Positions 9,012 through 17,517 of a stretch of DNA of 64,000 bases are shown here, piece after piece. Source of the stretch: Candidatus Rokuibacteriota bacterium (GTDB lineage: Bacteria > Methylomirabilota > Methylomirabilia > Rokubacteriales > CSP1-6); assembly GCA_003220495.1 (NCBI GenBank), contig QHSP01000032.1, forward strand, positions 1 to 64,000, read 5' to 3'. Made by a program: the position numbers and the translations under genes. Below the pieces are notes generated by a model. It was not told the origin of the DNA, did not search any database, and worked only from the letters and a program-made list of their open reading frames with translations. Each line of letters opens with the position of its first letter. Within the stretch, counting starts at the first letter, position 1.

Positions 9012-11327
9012 CTAGCGTCCCTTCAACGCCTGCCAGACGCGCTCCGGGCGCAGCGGCATATCCAGATGCCGCACGCCGAAGGGGCGGAGCGCGTCGACGA
9101 CCGCGTTGACGATCGCGGGCGTCGCGCCGATCGTGGCCGCCTCGCCGATACCCTTGGCGCCCATCGGGTTGCGGGGCGACGGCGTCACCGTCTGATCGGT
9201 CTTGAACGACGGCAGATCGTCCGCGTGGGGGACCGGATAGTCCATGAGCGTGCCGGTCACGAGCTGCCCGTCCGCGCCATAGACCAGCTCCTCGAGCAGC
9301 GCCTGGGCGATGCCTTGCGCGAGGCCGCCGTGCACCTGCCCGGCCACGAGGATCGGGCTGATCCGCACGCCGCAGTCGTCGACCGAGATGAAGTCGCGCA
9401 CCGTGACGCGGCCGGTCTCGCGATCGGCTTCCACCACCGCGACGTGGGCGCCGAACGGGTAGACGAGCGCCGGCGGCCGGAAGAACTCGGTCGACTCGAG
9501 CCCTGATTCGATCCCGTCGGGCAGCCCCTCGCCGTAGGCGCGCGCCGCGATCGCATCCAGGGTGAGCGCCTTGTCGGGCACGCCCTTCACCTGATAGCGG
9601 CCGTCGTTGAGCACGATATCGGCCTCGGCCGCTTCGAGCATGTGGGCCGCGAGGCGCCGCGCCTTGGCCTGGACCTTGAGCGCCGCGCCCATGATGGCCG
9701 AGCCGCCGACCACCAGGCTGCGGCTCCCACCGGTGCCGTTGCCCATCGGCGTGTTCAGGGTGTCGCCGTGCCGCACCACGATCTTGTCGAAGGGCACGCC
9801 GAGATGGTCGGACAGGATCTGCGCGAACGAGGTCTCGTGCCCCTGCCCGTGCGCCGAGGTGCCGGTGTACGCGGTGACGGTGCCGCCGGGCTCCACGCGG
9901 ACCACCGCGCTCTCGAACGGGCCGAAGCCACACATCTCGACATAACAGGACATGCCGATGCCCAGGAGCTTGCGGTCCTGGCGCTGCTGGCGCTCCTTCT
10001 GCTCCGCGCGGAGCTTCGCGTAGCCGGCGAGCTCGAGCGCCTTCGTGAGCGCGCGGTCGTACTCGCCGCTGTCGTAGTGCTGGCCGGTCGGCGCCTGGTA
10101 GGGAAACGCGCTCGGCGGAATGAAGTTCTTGCGCCGCACCTCTTCGGGCGTGCGGCCGAGCTCGGCCGCGATCAGGTCGATCAGGCGCTCGAGATAGTAC
10201 GCGGCTTCCGGGCGCCCGGCGCCGCGATAGGCGGCGACGCTCGTCGAGTTGGTGAAGACGCACGTGGACTGCAGGTCGACGTTCGTGAACTTGTAGACGC
10301 CGACGCCCATGCTCAAGGTGAGGTCGGGGATGAACGTGAAGACCGGGTAGGCGCCGATGTCCGCGGTCACCCGCATGCGGAGCGCCGTGATGGTGCCGTC
10401 GTCCTCGACCGCGGCCTCGAGATCGGTGACCTGGGCGCGTCCGTGCGTGGTCGCCATCATGTGCTCGAGCCGTGTCTCGGTCCAGCGAAGCGGCATCCGG
10501 TAGAGCCGCGCGAGCGCGGCGACGGTCGCGTCCTCGGGATAGCAGCCGAACTTCACGCCGAACCCGCCGCCCACCTCCGGCGCGATCACGCGGATCAGGT
10601 TCTGCGGCATGCCGAGCGCCGTCGCCAGATCGTTGCGCAAGCCGTGGGGCGCCTGGTTCGTCGCCCAGACGACGAGGCCGCCCGAGGTTGCATCGGGCGC
10701 GGCCAGGACCGCGCGCCCTTCCATCGGAACGCCGCAGAGCCGCTGGCTGACCATGCGCTGCTTCACGACGCGCTTGGCCTTGGCGAACGCGGCGTCCGGG
10801 TCGCCGGACTTGATCGGGGTCTGGTGCTCGATGTTGCCGGGCGCGTCGTCGTGGAGTTGCGGCGCGCCCTTCGCCATCGCCTGGAACACGTCGGCGACCG
10901 CGGGCAGCGGCTCCCAGTCGACGACCACGTCCGCGGCGGCGTCGACGGCGACCTCTTCCGACGTCGCGATGACCGCGGCGACGGCCTCGCCGACGTGCCG
11001 CACGCGATCCACCGAGAGCGGATAGTGCTTGCGCCCGACGTTGGCCGCCGCGTCCCCGCTCCCCCCCTCGCCGGCGCCGGCCAGCGGCAGCGCCGCGCAG
11101 AGCTTGCGGATGTCGTTGCCGGTGACCACCTTGAAGACGCCCGGACGGCGCAGCGCCGGCGCGGCGTCGATCCGACGGATGCGCGCATGCGCGTGCGGGC
11201 TCCGGACGAACGCGACGTAGTGCATGCCCGGCAGCGCCAGGTCGCCCACGTAGCTCGAGGTGCCCGTGATCAGGCGGGGATCTTCCTTGCGCTTGACTTC
11301 CGCTCCCATCAGTCGTGGAGTCGCCAT
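9012..11327 (-). CDS. Molybdopterin-binding hydroxylase large subunit (CoxL/XDH-like)
   Basis: A 771-residue molybdenum hydroxylase large subunit. The N-terminal domain has [16 protein letters not shown] and [21 protein letters not shown]; the Mo-binding half has [11 protein letters not shown], the loop [22 protein letters not shown] and [12 protein letters not shown], which includes the catalytic Glu. AYRGAGR is the signature used for form II CoxL-like proteins rather than true CO dehydrogenase (AYXCSFR), so CO oxidation should not be assumed. No FAD (CoxM) or 2Fe-2S (CoxS) subunit is adjacent. It is divergent from the phospholipase gene across 18 bp; TATTCT (11341-11336) 8 nt before the ATG may be its -10. 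Confidence 0.92.
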   Translation of the reverse strand: MATPRLMGAEVKRKEDPRLITGTSSYVGDLALPGMHYVAFVRSPHAHARIRRIDAAPALRRPGVFKVVTGNDIRKLCAALPLAGAGEGGSGDAAANVGRKHYPLSVDRVRHVGEAVAAVIATSEEVAVDAAADVVVDWEPLPAVADVFQAMAKGAPQLHDDAPGNIEHQTPIKSGDPDAAFAKAKRVVKQRMVSQRLCGVPMEGRAVLAAPDATSGGLVVWATNQAPHGLRNDLATALGMPQNLIRVIAPEVGGGFGVKFGCYPEDATVAALARLYRMPLRWTETRLEHMMATTHGRAQVTDLEAAVEDDGTITALRMRVTADIGAYPVFTFIPDLTLSMGVGVYKFTNVDLQSTCVFTNSTSVAAYRGAGRPEAAYYLERLIDLIAAELGRTPEEVRRKNFIPPSAFPYQAPTGQHYDSGEYDRALTKALELAGYAKLRAEQKERQQRQDRKLLGIGMSCYVEMCGFGPFESAVVRVEPGGTVTAYTGTSAHGQGHETSFAQILSDHLGVPFDKIVVRHGDTLNTPMGNGTGGSRSLVVGGSAIMGAALKVQAKARRLAAHMLEAAEADIVLNDGRYQVKGVPDKALTLDAIAARAYGEGLPDGIESGLESTEFFRPPALVYPFGAHVAVVEADRETGRVTVRDFISVDDCGVRISPILVAGQVHGGLAQGIAQALLEELVYGADGQLVTGTLMDYPVPHADDLPSFKTDQTVTPSPRNPMGAKGIGEAATIGATPAIVNAVVDALRPFGVRHLDMPLRPERVWQALKGR

Positions 11328-11334
11328 GGTCAGT

Positions 11335-11341
11335 TAGAATA
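11335..11341. promoter_or_regulatory. Overlapping divergent -10 elements
   Basis: The 18-bp spacer between two divergent genes contains TAGAAT on the plus strand (11335-11340), 5 nt before the ATG at 11346, and TATTCT on the minus strand (11341-11336), 8 nt before the ATG at 11327. There is no room for a leader or ribosome-binding site on either side, so both transcripts would be leaderless or nearly so. Confidence 0.45.
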
Positions 11342-11345
11342 CCGC

Positions 11346-12737
11346 ATGCGCGGTCGCCGTCCAGGGCTCGTCGGCGTGGTGTTCTTGGGCCTCATCCTGA
11401 GCGCGTGCGCCGCCGGAGGCTCCGGCGCCGCCGAGCCGGTCGACCCCCAGCGCGCGCCGATCGATCACATCATCGTGCTGTTCCTCGAGAACCGCGCGTT
11501 CGACCATCTCTTCGGAACCTATCCGGGCGCCGAGGGGCTCGCCGGCTACCGCGGCCGGCAGGCCGACAAGAATGGCATCGCGTACGGGACGCTCCCGGCG
11601 CCGCTCGGGCGCGACGGCAAGCCCGATTCGCGCTTCCCCGCCGATCCGCCGAACGCGCCGTTCGCGATGCAGAAGTTCGTCGCGCCGTTCGATCTGACCA
11701 ATAACCCGATCCACCGCTTCTATCACATGCAGCGGCAATACGGCGCCGGCGCCGACGGCCTTCCGATGGGGAAGTGGGTGGCGGAAGGAACGAGCGGCGG
11801 CACCACCATGGGGTACTTCGATCGCTTTGCGAGCCCGGCGCAGTGGAAGCTCGCCGACGAGTTCGTGCTCCTCGATCACTGGTTTCAGGGCATCCACGGC
11901 GGGTCGTTCGCGAATCACTTCTATCTGATCTCTGGGGGGCTTGCGCGGTATCCGGACGCGCCGGCCGAGGAACGCGCAGCCGGGATCCGACCCGACGGCC
12001 GAGTCGATAAGGACGGCGAGGTCGACCCGGACGGGTGGGTCGTCAACAATCTCGATCCGCCCTATCCGCCGCAGCGAGTGAATCTCATTCTTCGCGCGCC
12101 GCAGACCGCGCCGACGATCGCGGACCGACTCGACGCCGCCCGCATCACCTGGGCCTGGTACGCGACCGGATGGGGCGGCGGCGCCGACGCGGTGAAGCAG
12201 GGGCTCGTGCCGCACCACAACCCGTTCCAGTACGTGAAACGCATCATGGAGACCCCGGAGGGGCTCGCGCACATTCGCGACGCGTCGGACTTCAGCCGCG
12301 CGCTGCGCGAGGGTGGTCTGCCATCGGTCGCGTTCGTGAAGCCGCACGCGAAGGACAACGCGCACGCCGCCTCCTCGACGGTCGGGGCGGGCGACCGCTG
12401 GATCGCCGAGATGGTGCGCGAGGTGATGGCCAGCCGCTACTGGCGCCGAGTCGCGATCGTGATCACCTACGACGAGGGCGGCGGCTGGTTCGATCACGTG
12501 AGACCGCCGGTCGTGGACGGCTTCGGCCTGGGGACGCGCGTGCCCGCCTTGATCGTGTCGCCCTACGCGAAGCGCGGCTTCATCGGCCGCCGCGAGTACG
12601 ATCACGCCTCCGTGCTGAAGCTGATCGAGTGGCGCTTCGGCCTGCCGCCCCTGACCGATCGCGACCGCCGGGCCGCCGCGCCGCTCGAGGCGTTCGACTT
12701 CACCCAGGCGCCCCGCGCGCCGGTGAGCGTGCCGTGA
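11346..12737 (+). CDS. Phospholipase C / phosphoesterase-family lipoprotein
   Basis: A 463-residue protein with a lipoprotein signal peptide (VFLGLILSAC, lipobox LSAC) and a PF04185 phosphoesterase domain in the alkaline-phosphatase superfamily. The metal-site motif DHIIVLFLENRAFDHLFG appears near residue 40, and YDEGGGWFDHV near the C-terminus carries further ligands. Relatives are bacterial phospholipases C and acid phosphatases, so a periplasmic or surface phosphodiesterase is likely. The protein lacks the two C-terminal domains of Pseudomonas PlcH. Start at 11346 is dictated by the signal peptide. An esterase gene follows 25 nt later on the same strand. Confidence 0.88.
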   Translation: MRGRRPGLVGVVFLGLILSACAAGGSGAAEPVDPQRAPIDHIIVLFLENRAFDHLFGTYPGAEGLAGYRGRQADKNGIAYGTLPAPLGRDGKPDSRFPADPPNAPFAMQKFVAPFDLTNNPIHRFYHMQRQYGAGADGLPMGKWVAEGTSGGTTMGYFDRFASPAQWKLADEFVLLDHWFQGIHGGSFANHFYLISGGLARYPDAPAEERAAGIRPDGRVDKDGEVDPDGWVVNNLDPPYPPQRVNLILRAPQTAPTIADRLDAARITWAWYATGWGGGADAVKQGLVPHHNPFQYVKRIMETPEGLAHIRDASDFSRALREGGLPSVAFVKPHAKDNAHAASSTVGAGDRWIAEMVREVMASRYWRRVAIVITYDEGGGWFDHVRPPVVDGFGLGTRVPALIVSPYAKRGFIGRREYDHASVLKLIEWRFGLPPLTDRDRRAAAPLEAFDFTQAPRAPVSVP

Positions 12738-12762
12738 GCGATCGACAGCCGAGGGCCTGACC

Positions 12763-13449
12763 GTGGCCGACCAGCTGGAAGCGATCGAGATCGAGACCAC
12801 CGTGTCGCCCATCGCCAGCATCATCTGGATGCACGGGCTCGGGGCCGACGGCCACGACTTCGTGGACATCGTGCCCGAGCTCGGCCTTCCGGCGCGCCCG
12901 GGCGTGCGGTTCGTGTTTCCCCACGCGCCGATGCGGCCGGTGACGATCAACGGCGGCTACGTGATGCGCGCCTGGTATGACATTCGCGACGCCGGCGGCG
13001 TGCGGCGCGAGGATCCCGCCGGCGTGCGCGCCTCTCAGAAGTCGATCGAGGCGCTGATCCAGCGCGAGAAGGAGCGCGGCGTTCCGGCGTCGGCGATCGT
13101 GCTCGCGGGATTCTCGCAGGGCGGGGCGATGGCGCTGCACACGGGCCTCCGCCATGGTGAGCGGCTGGCCGGCGTCATGGCGCTCTCGTGCTCGCTCCCG
13201 CTCGCCGACACACTCGCCGTCGAGGCCGCGCCCGCCAACCGCGACGTCCCGATCTTCATGGCACACGGCACCCGCGATCCGACGATCCCGATGGCTCGCG
13301 CGCTGCGCGCGCGGGAGACGCTCACGGGGCTCGGCTATCGTGTGGAATGGCGCGAGTACTCGATGCCGCATTCCGTGTGCCCGGAGGAGATTCGCGACAT
13401 CGCCACCTGGCTCGGCCGGGTTCTCGGTACGGCGACCCCGACTCGTTGA
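12763..13449 (+). CDS. Carboxylesterase/phospholipase-like alpha/beta hydrolase
   Basis: A 228-residue enzyme of the Abhydrolase_2 family (bacterial carboxylesterase/acyl-protein-thioesterase type). The oxyanion strand IIWMHGLGADGHDF, the nucleophile elbow GFSQGGAMA (Ser), Asp in HGTRDPTIP and His in SMPHSV make a complete triad in the expected order. It is probably cytosolic because no signal peptide is visible. The GTG start lies 25 nt after the phospholipase gene and the two are likely cotranscribed, so hydrolysis of acyl esters released from lipids is a reasonable but unproven role. Confidence 0.88.
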   Translation: MADQLEAIEIETTVSPIASIIWMHGLGADGHDFVDIVPELGLPARPGVRFVFPHAPMRPVTINGGYVMRAWYDIRDAGGVRREDPAGVRASQKSIEALIQREKERGVPASAIVLAGFSQGGAMALHTGLRHGERLAGVMALSCSLPLADTLAVEAAPANRDVPIFMAHGTRDPTIPMARALRARETLTGLGYRVEWREYSMPHSVCPEEIRDIATWLGRVLGTATPTR

Positions 13450-13670
13450 CAGAACACGCGTACGGCGGTTGACTGGACTCGACGGGAGGCAAGGCGCCGC
13501 CTCCTGGTCTGGGTGTTAACCCCGTGGAGAGAACTATGGAGATACCACCGGGCTCGAGTGGCGTGCCGCTGGTGGTCCGCCGCTGGTGGCGCGCCTAGTC
13601 TAGTGTCGTAAGCCAGAGTCCCGGCGCAAGTCGGGACGCGCAGCCTCGATGCTGCGCATGAACCATACGG

Positions 13671-13706
13671 CGCTCGGGAGCGGCGCACCGGTCCCGCTCC
13701 CGAGCG
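13671..13706. terminator. Strong hairpin between convergent genes
   Basis: A 13-bp perfect stem (13671-13683 with 13694-13706, CGCTCGGGAGCGG and its complement) with a 10-nt loop lies 5 nt beyond the stop of the minus-strand UdgX gene. No T run follows on either strand, so if it ends transcription it is atypical. A weaker GTCCCG/CGGGAC hairpin lies near 13618-13636. The rest of the 261-bp gap 13450-13710 shows nothing else. Confidence 0.45.
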
Positions 13707-13710
13707 TTCG

Positions 13711-14670
13711 CTAGGCTTGCGCGACCTTCTGGAGATCCTCGAGCAGCATCGCGTAGAGCTCCGCTTGCTGTGTCTCGGTCTCGCCGCGCAGCACGGCCGA
13801 GGGGTGGTAGGTCGCGATCGTCTTCGGCGCCCAGCGTGTCGCGGCGAAGCGGCCGCGGTCCTTCGTGATCCGGAACGTGTCGCCGAAGATCGCGCGCGCA
13901 GCGGTGGCCCCGAGGCAGACGAGGATGTCCGGCTTGATCAGAGTCAGCTCGGCCTCGAGCCACGGCCGGCAGGCCTGGAGCTCGGTAGCCCGCGGGGTCT
14001 GGTGGATCCGGCGCTTGCCGCGCTGCTCGAACTTGAAGTGCTTGACCGCGTTGGTGACGTAGACGTTCTCGCGCTCCAGACCTGCTTCGGCCAGCGCCCG
14101 GTCGAACACCTCGCCGGCGGGTCCGACGAACGGCGCGCCTTGCCGATCCTCCTGATCTCCCGGCTGCTCGCCCACGAACACGATGCGCGCATCGGCCGAG
14201 CCGCGGCCGAATACGGTCTGGGTCGCCTGGCGGTAGAGGTCGCAGCCGGTGCAGCGCGCGGCCGCAGCGCGGAGCTCGCCAAGGCCCGCGCCGGCGGGAA
14301 CGAGCCGCGCGGCGCCGTCCCCGTCGGGCCCGGCCGCTTTCGGCGTGAGAAGCCCGTGGAGGCGCTGAATTCCAGGATCGTGCGGGTCCTTGAGCAGATC
14401 GCGATGCTCGTGGACGAGCCGCCACAGCACGTCGTAGAGGATTTGCCAGCGTGCGGGATCGGAGGCCGCCGCGGCCTGACGCGCCAGCTCCAGGAATTGC
14501 CGCGGCACTTTGACCGCGCCGGACGACGTCGGTTCGTGGGGCAGCGACGGCTGCCGCGCGTTCGAAGCCTCCCGCCAGCGCACCTGTGCGGGCGGCGTTT
14601 CGTCTCGAAGGAGCGCGCGCGCGGCCGCTTGCCAGCTCTCGAACGTCGGCTCGATCTCGATCGTTTTCAC
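13711..14670 (-). CDS. udgX: UdgX-type uracil-DNA glycosylase
   Basis: A 319-residue protein whose C-terminal 190 residues are a family 4-like Fe-S uracil-DNA glycosylase. Fe-S cysteines are C140, C143 and probably C234 and C252; motif A is GEQPGDQED (167-175) with PFVGPAG; the distal motif is YHPSAVLR. The diagnostic UdgX insert KRRIH (219-223) is present. In Mycobacterium UdgX the His of this loop attacks the sugar and leaves the enzyme covalently bound to the abasic site, so H223 is the predicted nucleophile. The first 115 residues look like a shortened form of the DUF4130-type region often fused to UdgX. The GTG start overlaps the upstream gene stop by GTGA. Confidence 0.9.
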   Translation of the reverse strand: MKTIEIEPTFESWQAAARALLRDETPPAQVRWREASNARQPSLPHEPTSSGAVKVPRQFLELARQAAAASDPARWQILYDVLWRLVHEHRDLLKDPHDPGIQRLHGLLTPKAAGPDGDGAARLVPAGAGLGELRAAAARCTGCDLYRQATQTVFGRGSADARIVFVGEQPGDQEDRQGAPFVGPAGEVFDRALAEAGLERENVYVTNAVKHFKFEQRGKRRIHQTPRATELQACRPWLEAELTLIKPDILVCLGATAARAIFGDTFRITKDRGRFAATRWAPKTIATYHPSAVLRGETETQQAELYAMLLEDLQKVAQA

Positions 14671-14999
14671 CGCTTGCGGTCCCGGCCGAAAAACCCGTCT
14701 TTGGGCCGCGCGTGGGCGTGGAAATGGTCGGGGATGTTGCGCATGTGACCGTCGACCCAGAACTCGCCGAGCTGCGCCGTGGCGACCTCGCGCAGGCGCT
14801 CGCGCATGTGCGCGACGTGCGATTCCGGAGGGGTCGTGCCGTGGAAACGCCACACCACCATCGGTGTCTCGCAGATCTCGCATTCGGCGATCCAGCAGAT
14901 ATCGTCTTCGAAGAACCACGGCGTCAGCTTCAGGGCGCGGCAGAGGTCGCAGTCTTTGACACGGGTGAGCTCGGGACCGGCCGGAATGGGCGTGCTCAT
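14667..14999 (-). CDS. Conserved small HIT-like protein, two CxxC pairs
   Basis: A 110-residue protein with CDLC at residues 17-20, CEIC around residue 41 and a C-terminal histidine cluster IPDHFHAHAR. The spaced histidines recall the H-x-H-x-H of HIT proteins and the cysteines suggest a structural zinc, but the order and size differ from true HIT hydrolases, so the assignment is tentative. It is translationally coupled (GTGA) to the UdgX gene, hinting at a shared role in nucleotide or DNA-damage metabolism; this is inference from gene order only. Confidence 0.65.
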   Translation of the reverse strand: MSTPIPAGPELTRVKDCDLCRALKLTPWFFEDDICWIAECEICETPMVVWRFHGTTPPESHVAHMRERLREVATAQLGEFWVDGHMRNIPDHFHAHARPKDGFFGRDRKR

Positions 15000-15032
15000 G
15001 CCCCATACCCTACCGCAACCTCACCGGCGCGA

Positions 15033-16205
15033 TCATCCGTTGCGAACGCGGGACGGCGCCACCAGGAGACCGAGGGCCGCCAGGACGAGCGCGCCCGCCA
15101 GGAGCCAGAACACGGGCTCGTAGCCGCCGAGCGCCACCTGCAGGAGCGCGGCCGCGAACGGCGCGACCGCGCGCGCGCCGTTGGCTCCGAGCGCGATGGC
15201 GCCGCTGATCGACCCGTAGTGGCGCGGTCCGAAGATCTCGGCGATGGTCGTCGCCCGCGCCAGGGTGGCCATGCCGTTGGCCGCGCCGAGCATGACGACC
15301 ATCGGCGCCAGGGTGCCGAGCCGCCGCACCAGAGCCAGCTGCGCCAGCGCCACCGCCTGGAAGACGAAGATGCCGACCGTGAGCGTCCGGTGACCGAAGC
15401 GGGCGACGAGCGGGCCGAAGACGACTCGCGCCGGCAGCTGCATCGCGCCCATCCAGCCGATCATCGCCGCGACGAGCGTGGGTGAGTAGCCGCGGTCGCT
15501 CAGATACGGGATGAGATGGACGGTGACGGTGTTCGTCGTGAAGTTGCTGGCCAGGAACGCGAGCCCCAGCACCCAGAACACTCCGGTCTTCGCGGCGGCG
15601 CCGAGCGTCAGTCCCGGCACCTCGGCGGTGGTGCCCGATGCCGCGCTCCGCCCGGCGGCGCGCGGCGGAGGCCGCAGGACCAGCGCGTGGATCGGAATCG
15701 TCGGGATCGCGAGGATCAGCGCGAGCGCGGTGAGCGTCCCGCGCCAGCCGAGCCGCCCCACCAGCCATGCCTCGAACGGCATGAAGATCGTGCTGGCGAG
15801 CGCCGCGACGAGCGTCACGACGAGCAGGGCGCGGTCGCGGTCTTTCAGGGGGAACCAGCCGACGATCGCCGCGAAGGCGGGCTCGTAGAGCGTCGCCGCC
15901 ATCGCGAGACCCATGAGGGCCCAGACGGCGTAGAGCGCGCCGAGGCTCTCGATCCGCGACCACACCAGGAGCAGCGCCGTGGCCAGACAAGAGCCGAGCG
16001 TCATCACGCCCCGGGCGCCGTGACGATCGATCCAGCGCCCGACGGGCAGCGCGGCGAGCGCGGAGGTCAGGAGCCCGATCGAGAGCGCGCCGGTGAGCTG
16101 GACGCGGGAGTAGCCGAGCCCGGCTTCCATTGGCCGCAGCATGACCGGGAAGCCGTAGTAGAGGATGCCCCACGACACCGTCTCGGTGATCGAGAGGCTG
16201 GCCAC
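15033..16205 (-). CDS. MFS transporter
   Basis: A major-facilitator permease of at least 390 residues with about 12 hydrophobic helices. The loop 2-3 signature appears as GRWIDRHGARGVM, and a central basic/proline loop (about residues 178-195) separates the two halves. The substrate is unknown; relatives are mostly monocarboxylate/oxalate-type exporters. The GTG at 16205 falls inside the first helix: in-frame codons upstream read PSVYYGWIVVASL, typical of MFS N-termini, and extend to a possible CTG start at 16244 with GAGA before it. No ATG, GTG or TTG exists upstream in frame, so the real start is probably non-standard. A thioesterase gene ends about 26 nt before that CTG. Confidence 0.85.
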   Translation of the reverse strand: MASLSITETVSWGILYYGFPVMLRPMEAGLGYSRVQLTGALSIGLLTSALAALPVGRWIDRHGARGVMTLGSCLATALLLVWSRIESLGALYAVWALMGLAMAATLYEPAFAAIVGWFPLKDRDRALLVVTLVAALASTIFMPFEAWLVGRLGWRGTLTALALILAIPTIPIHALVLRPPPRAAGRSAASGTTAEVPGLTLGAAAKTGVFWVLGLAFLASNFTTNTVTVHLIPYLSDRGYSPTLVAAMIGWMGAMQLPARVVFGPLVARFGHRTLTVGIFVFQAVALAQLALVRRLGTLAPMVVMLGAANGMATLARATTIAEIFGPRHYGSISGAIALGANGARAVAPFAAALLQVALGGYEPVFWLLAGALVLAALGLLVAPSRVRNG

Positions 16206-16269
16206 GACGATCCAGCCGTAGTAGACGCTCGGGAAGGCGATCAGCGCGATCTCGCGGCTCGAGGCTGGC

Positions 16270-16707
16270 TCAGCGGCCGTCCGGCGACGACGTCCGAAGG
16301 ATCATGCACGTGCTCACGGCGTGGGCCACGAGCGTGTCGCTCGCATCGACCACGTCGCATTCGACGAGCCCGAGCGTGCGCCCGGCGTTCTTCACGCGGG
16401 CGCGCGCCGAGATGCGGCCCGTGCGAACCGCGCGCAGGAAGTTCACCTTCATCTCGACCGTCGTGTAGCTCTCGCCCTCACCGAGGGTCGTCATGTAGGC
16501 CCAGCCCATCGCGGCGTCGGCAACCGCGGCGAGGATACCGCCTTGTACGGTGCCCATCGGGTTTCCGTGCGAGGCGGTCGCGTCGAGCTCGACGCGCGCC
16601 TCGCCCGTCGCGAACGACGCGAGCCGCATGCCGAGCAAGGTGGCCGCTGCCGGCGGCGGGGCCTCGCCTCGCAGCATCGCCTCCATGCCGTCCAGCATCT
16701 TCGCCAT
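16270..16707 (-). CDS. PaaI-family hotdog thioesterase
   Basis: A 145-residue hotdog-fold acyl-CoA thioesterase. The PaaI/YbgC-like core is ASHGNPMGTVQGGILAAVAD, with the Gly-Gly before the long helix and a nearby catalytic Asp. It probably hydrolyses aromatic or medium-chain acyl-CoA in the cytosol. Start ATG 16707 is chosen because GGGGCGGAG lies just upstream; an earlier start would add a basic stretch foreign to the family. It is read with the MFS gene, so export of a free acid made by the thioesterase is conceivable. Confidence 0.85.
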   Translation of the reverse strand: MAKMLDGMEAMLRGEAPPPAAATLLGMRLASFATGEARVELDATASHGNPMGTVQGGILAAVADAAMGWAYMTTLGEGESYTTVEMKVNFLRAVRTGRISARARVKNAGRTLGLVECDVVDASDTLVAHAVSTCMILRTSSPDGR

Positions 16708-17080
16708 CGCTCCGCCCCTTTTGCTCGATCCGACTCGCCGCCGGCGAAGCGCCTCGCTCGAGAGCCGTCGCGCCTGCAGGCGCGTCACTCTAGGCGCCCG
16801 CGCCCGTCGCCGTCAACCGGAGGGCGCGGGCCCGCGTCGATCGGCGAGACGTGGCGCGCAACGTGTCGATCCGGAGCGCCCCATCGCGGCGCGCCCGACC
16901 ACACCGCGATCTTGCTCGTGTGGGGCCGTGCGCTGGCGGCGCCGTCGCCCCGACGCGCCGGCGCCCGAGGCCCGCTGAGCGCTCCATCTTCGCGGCGCCT
17001 GGAGGCCTGGGTGATACGATCGTCTGCGGTGCGCGCCGCGGGCCGTCGCGGGCGGGGGCTCCGCCGACCGAGGCGCGATC
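16708..17080. other. Non-coding gap with a leader repeat copy
   Basis: This 373-bp divergent spacer has only GC-driven open frames without recognisable domains. Its right end (17030-17079) holds one copy of the dispersed leader repeat. GATACGAT near 17013 may be a -10 element for the pilin-like gene. Nothing else is recognised. Confidence 0.5.
17030..17079 (+). repeat. Dispersed leader repeat, copy C (diverged)
   Basis: Contains GGGCCGTCGCGGGCGGGG, then CTCCGCCGACCGAGGCGCG, clearly related to the copies at 37560 and 55261 in the same orientation. It ends immediately before the ATG of the pilin-like gene at 17081. Confidence 0.6.
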
Positions 17081-17443
17081 ATGAACATGATGAAAGAGCG
17101 CGGGTTCGGCTACATCGAGATCGTCATCGTGGTCGCGGTGGTGGCGGTCGCCGGATTCCTCCTGATGCAGTACTTCACCTCGACCGCGAAGACGGTCGAG
17201 AAGATGCAGCAAGACCGTCCGCTCGCGCGCACCAAGCTCGCCGCCGATCAGGCGACCTTGACGTCGGTACAGGGGCTCCTGCGAAACTATCAGGCCGAGA
17301 AGGGCCAGTATCCGGCCGACAAGGCCACGGTGATCGGCCTGCTCGCCTCGCCGCCACGGTTCCAGTGCCCGGGCAACGACTTCGAGTACGACCCCGCCAC
17401 GGGCGCGCTCGGCCTCACGATCAACGACGACTCGCGCTGCTGA
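17081..17443 (+). CDS. Type IV pilin-like protein
   Basis: A 120-residue protein with a class III (prepilin) leader: MNMMKERG, then FGYIEIVIVVAVVAVAGFLL. Cleavage would follow Gly8, giving Phe at +1 and the conserved Glu at +5, then a hydrophobic helix. The mature domain has a long amphipathic helix (residues 38-70) and ends FQCPGNDFEY...DSRC with two cysteines that could form the D-loop disulfide. It is probably a minor pilin or pseudopilin; no other pilus or type II secretion gene is nearby. A copy of the dispersed GC-rich repeat occupies its immediate upstream region. It is followed by glnS in the same direction. Confidence 0.7.
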   Translation: MNMMKERGFGYIEIVIVVAVVAVAGFLLMQYFTSTAKTVEKMQQDRPLARTKLAADQATLTSVQGLLRNYQAEKGQYPADKATVIGLLASPPRFQCPGNDFEYDPATGALGLTINDDSRC

Positions 17444-17504
17444 CCTGACGTGGCTGCCGCGCGCGGCCCGCGCGTGAGAGCGGGAATCGGCGCGGCGCTT
17501 GCGT

Positions 17505-17510
17505 TACACT
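17505..17510 (+). promoter_or_regulatory. Candidate -10 of glnS
   Basis: TACACT followed by 7 nt and the ATG at 17518, with no Shine-Dalgarno in between. The same hexamer and spacing precede the MBL-fold gene at 63594. Confidence 0.45.
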
Positions 17511-17517
17511 CAACGGG

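Noticed and set aside
9012-11327. Annotation as aerobic CO dehydrogenase CoxL
   Set aside because: The active-site loop is AYRGAGR, not AYXCSFR, and CoxM/CoxS are absent nearby.
13671-13706. Calling the 13-bp hairpin a standard intrinsic terminator
   Set aside because: No T run follows on either strand; kept only as a low-confidence feature.
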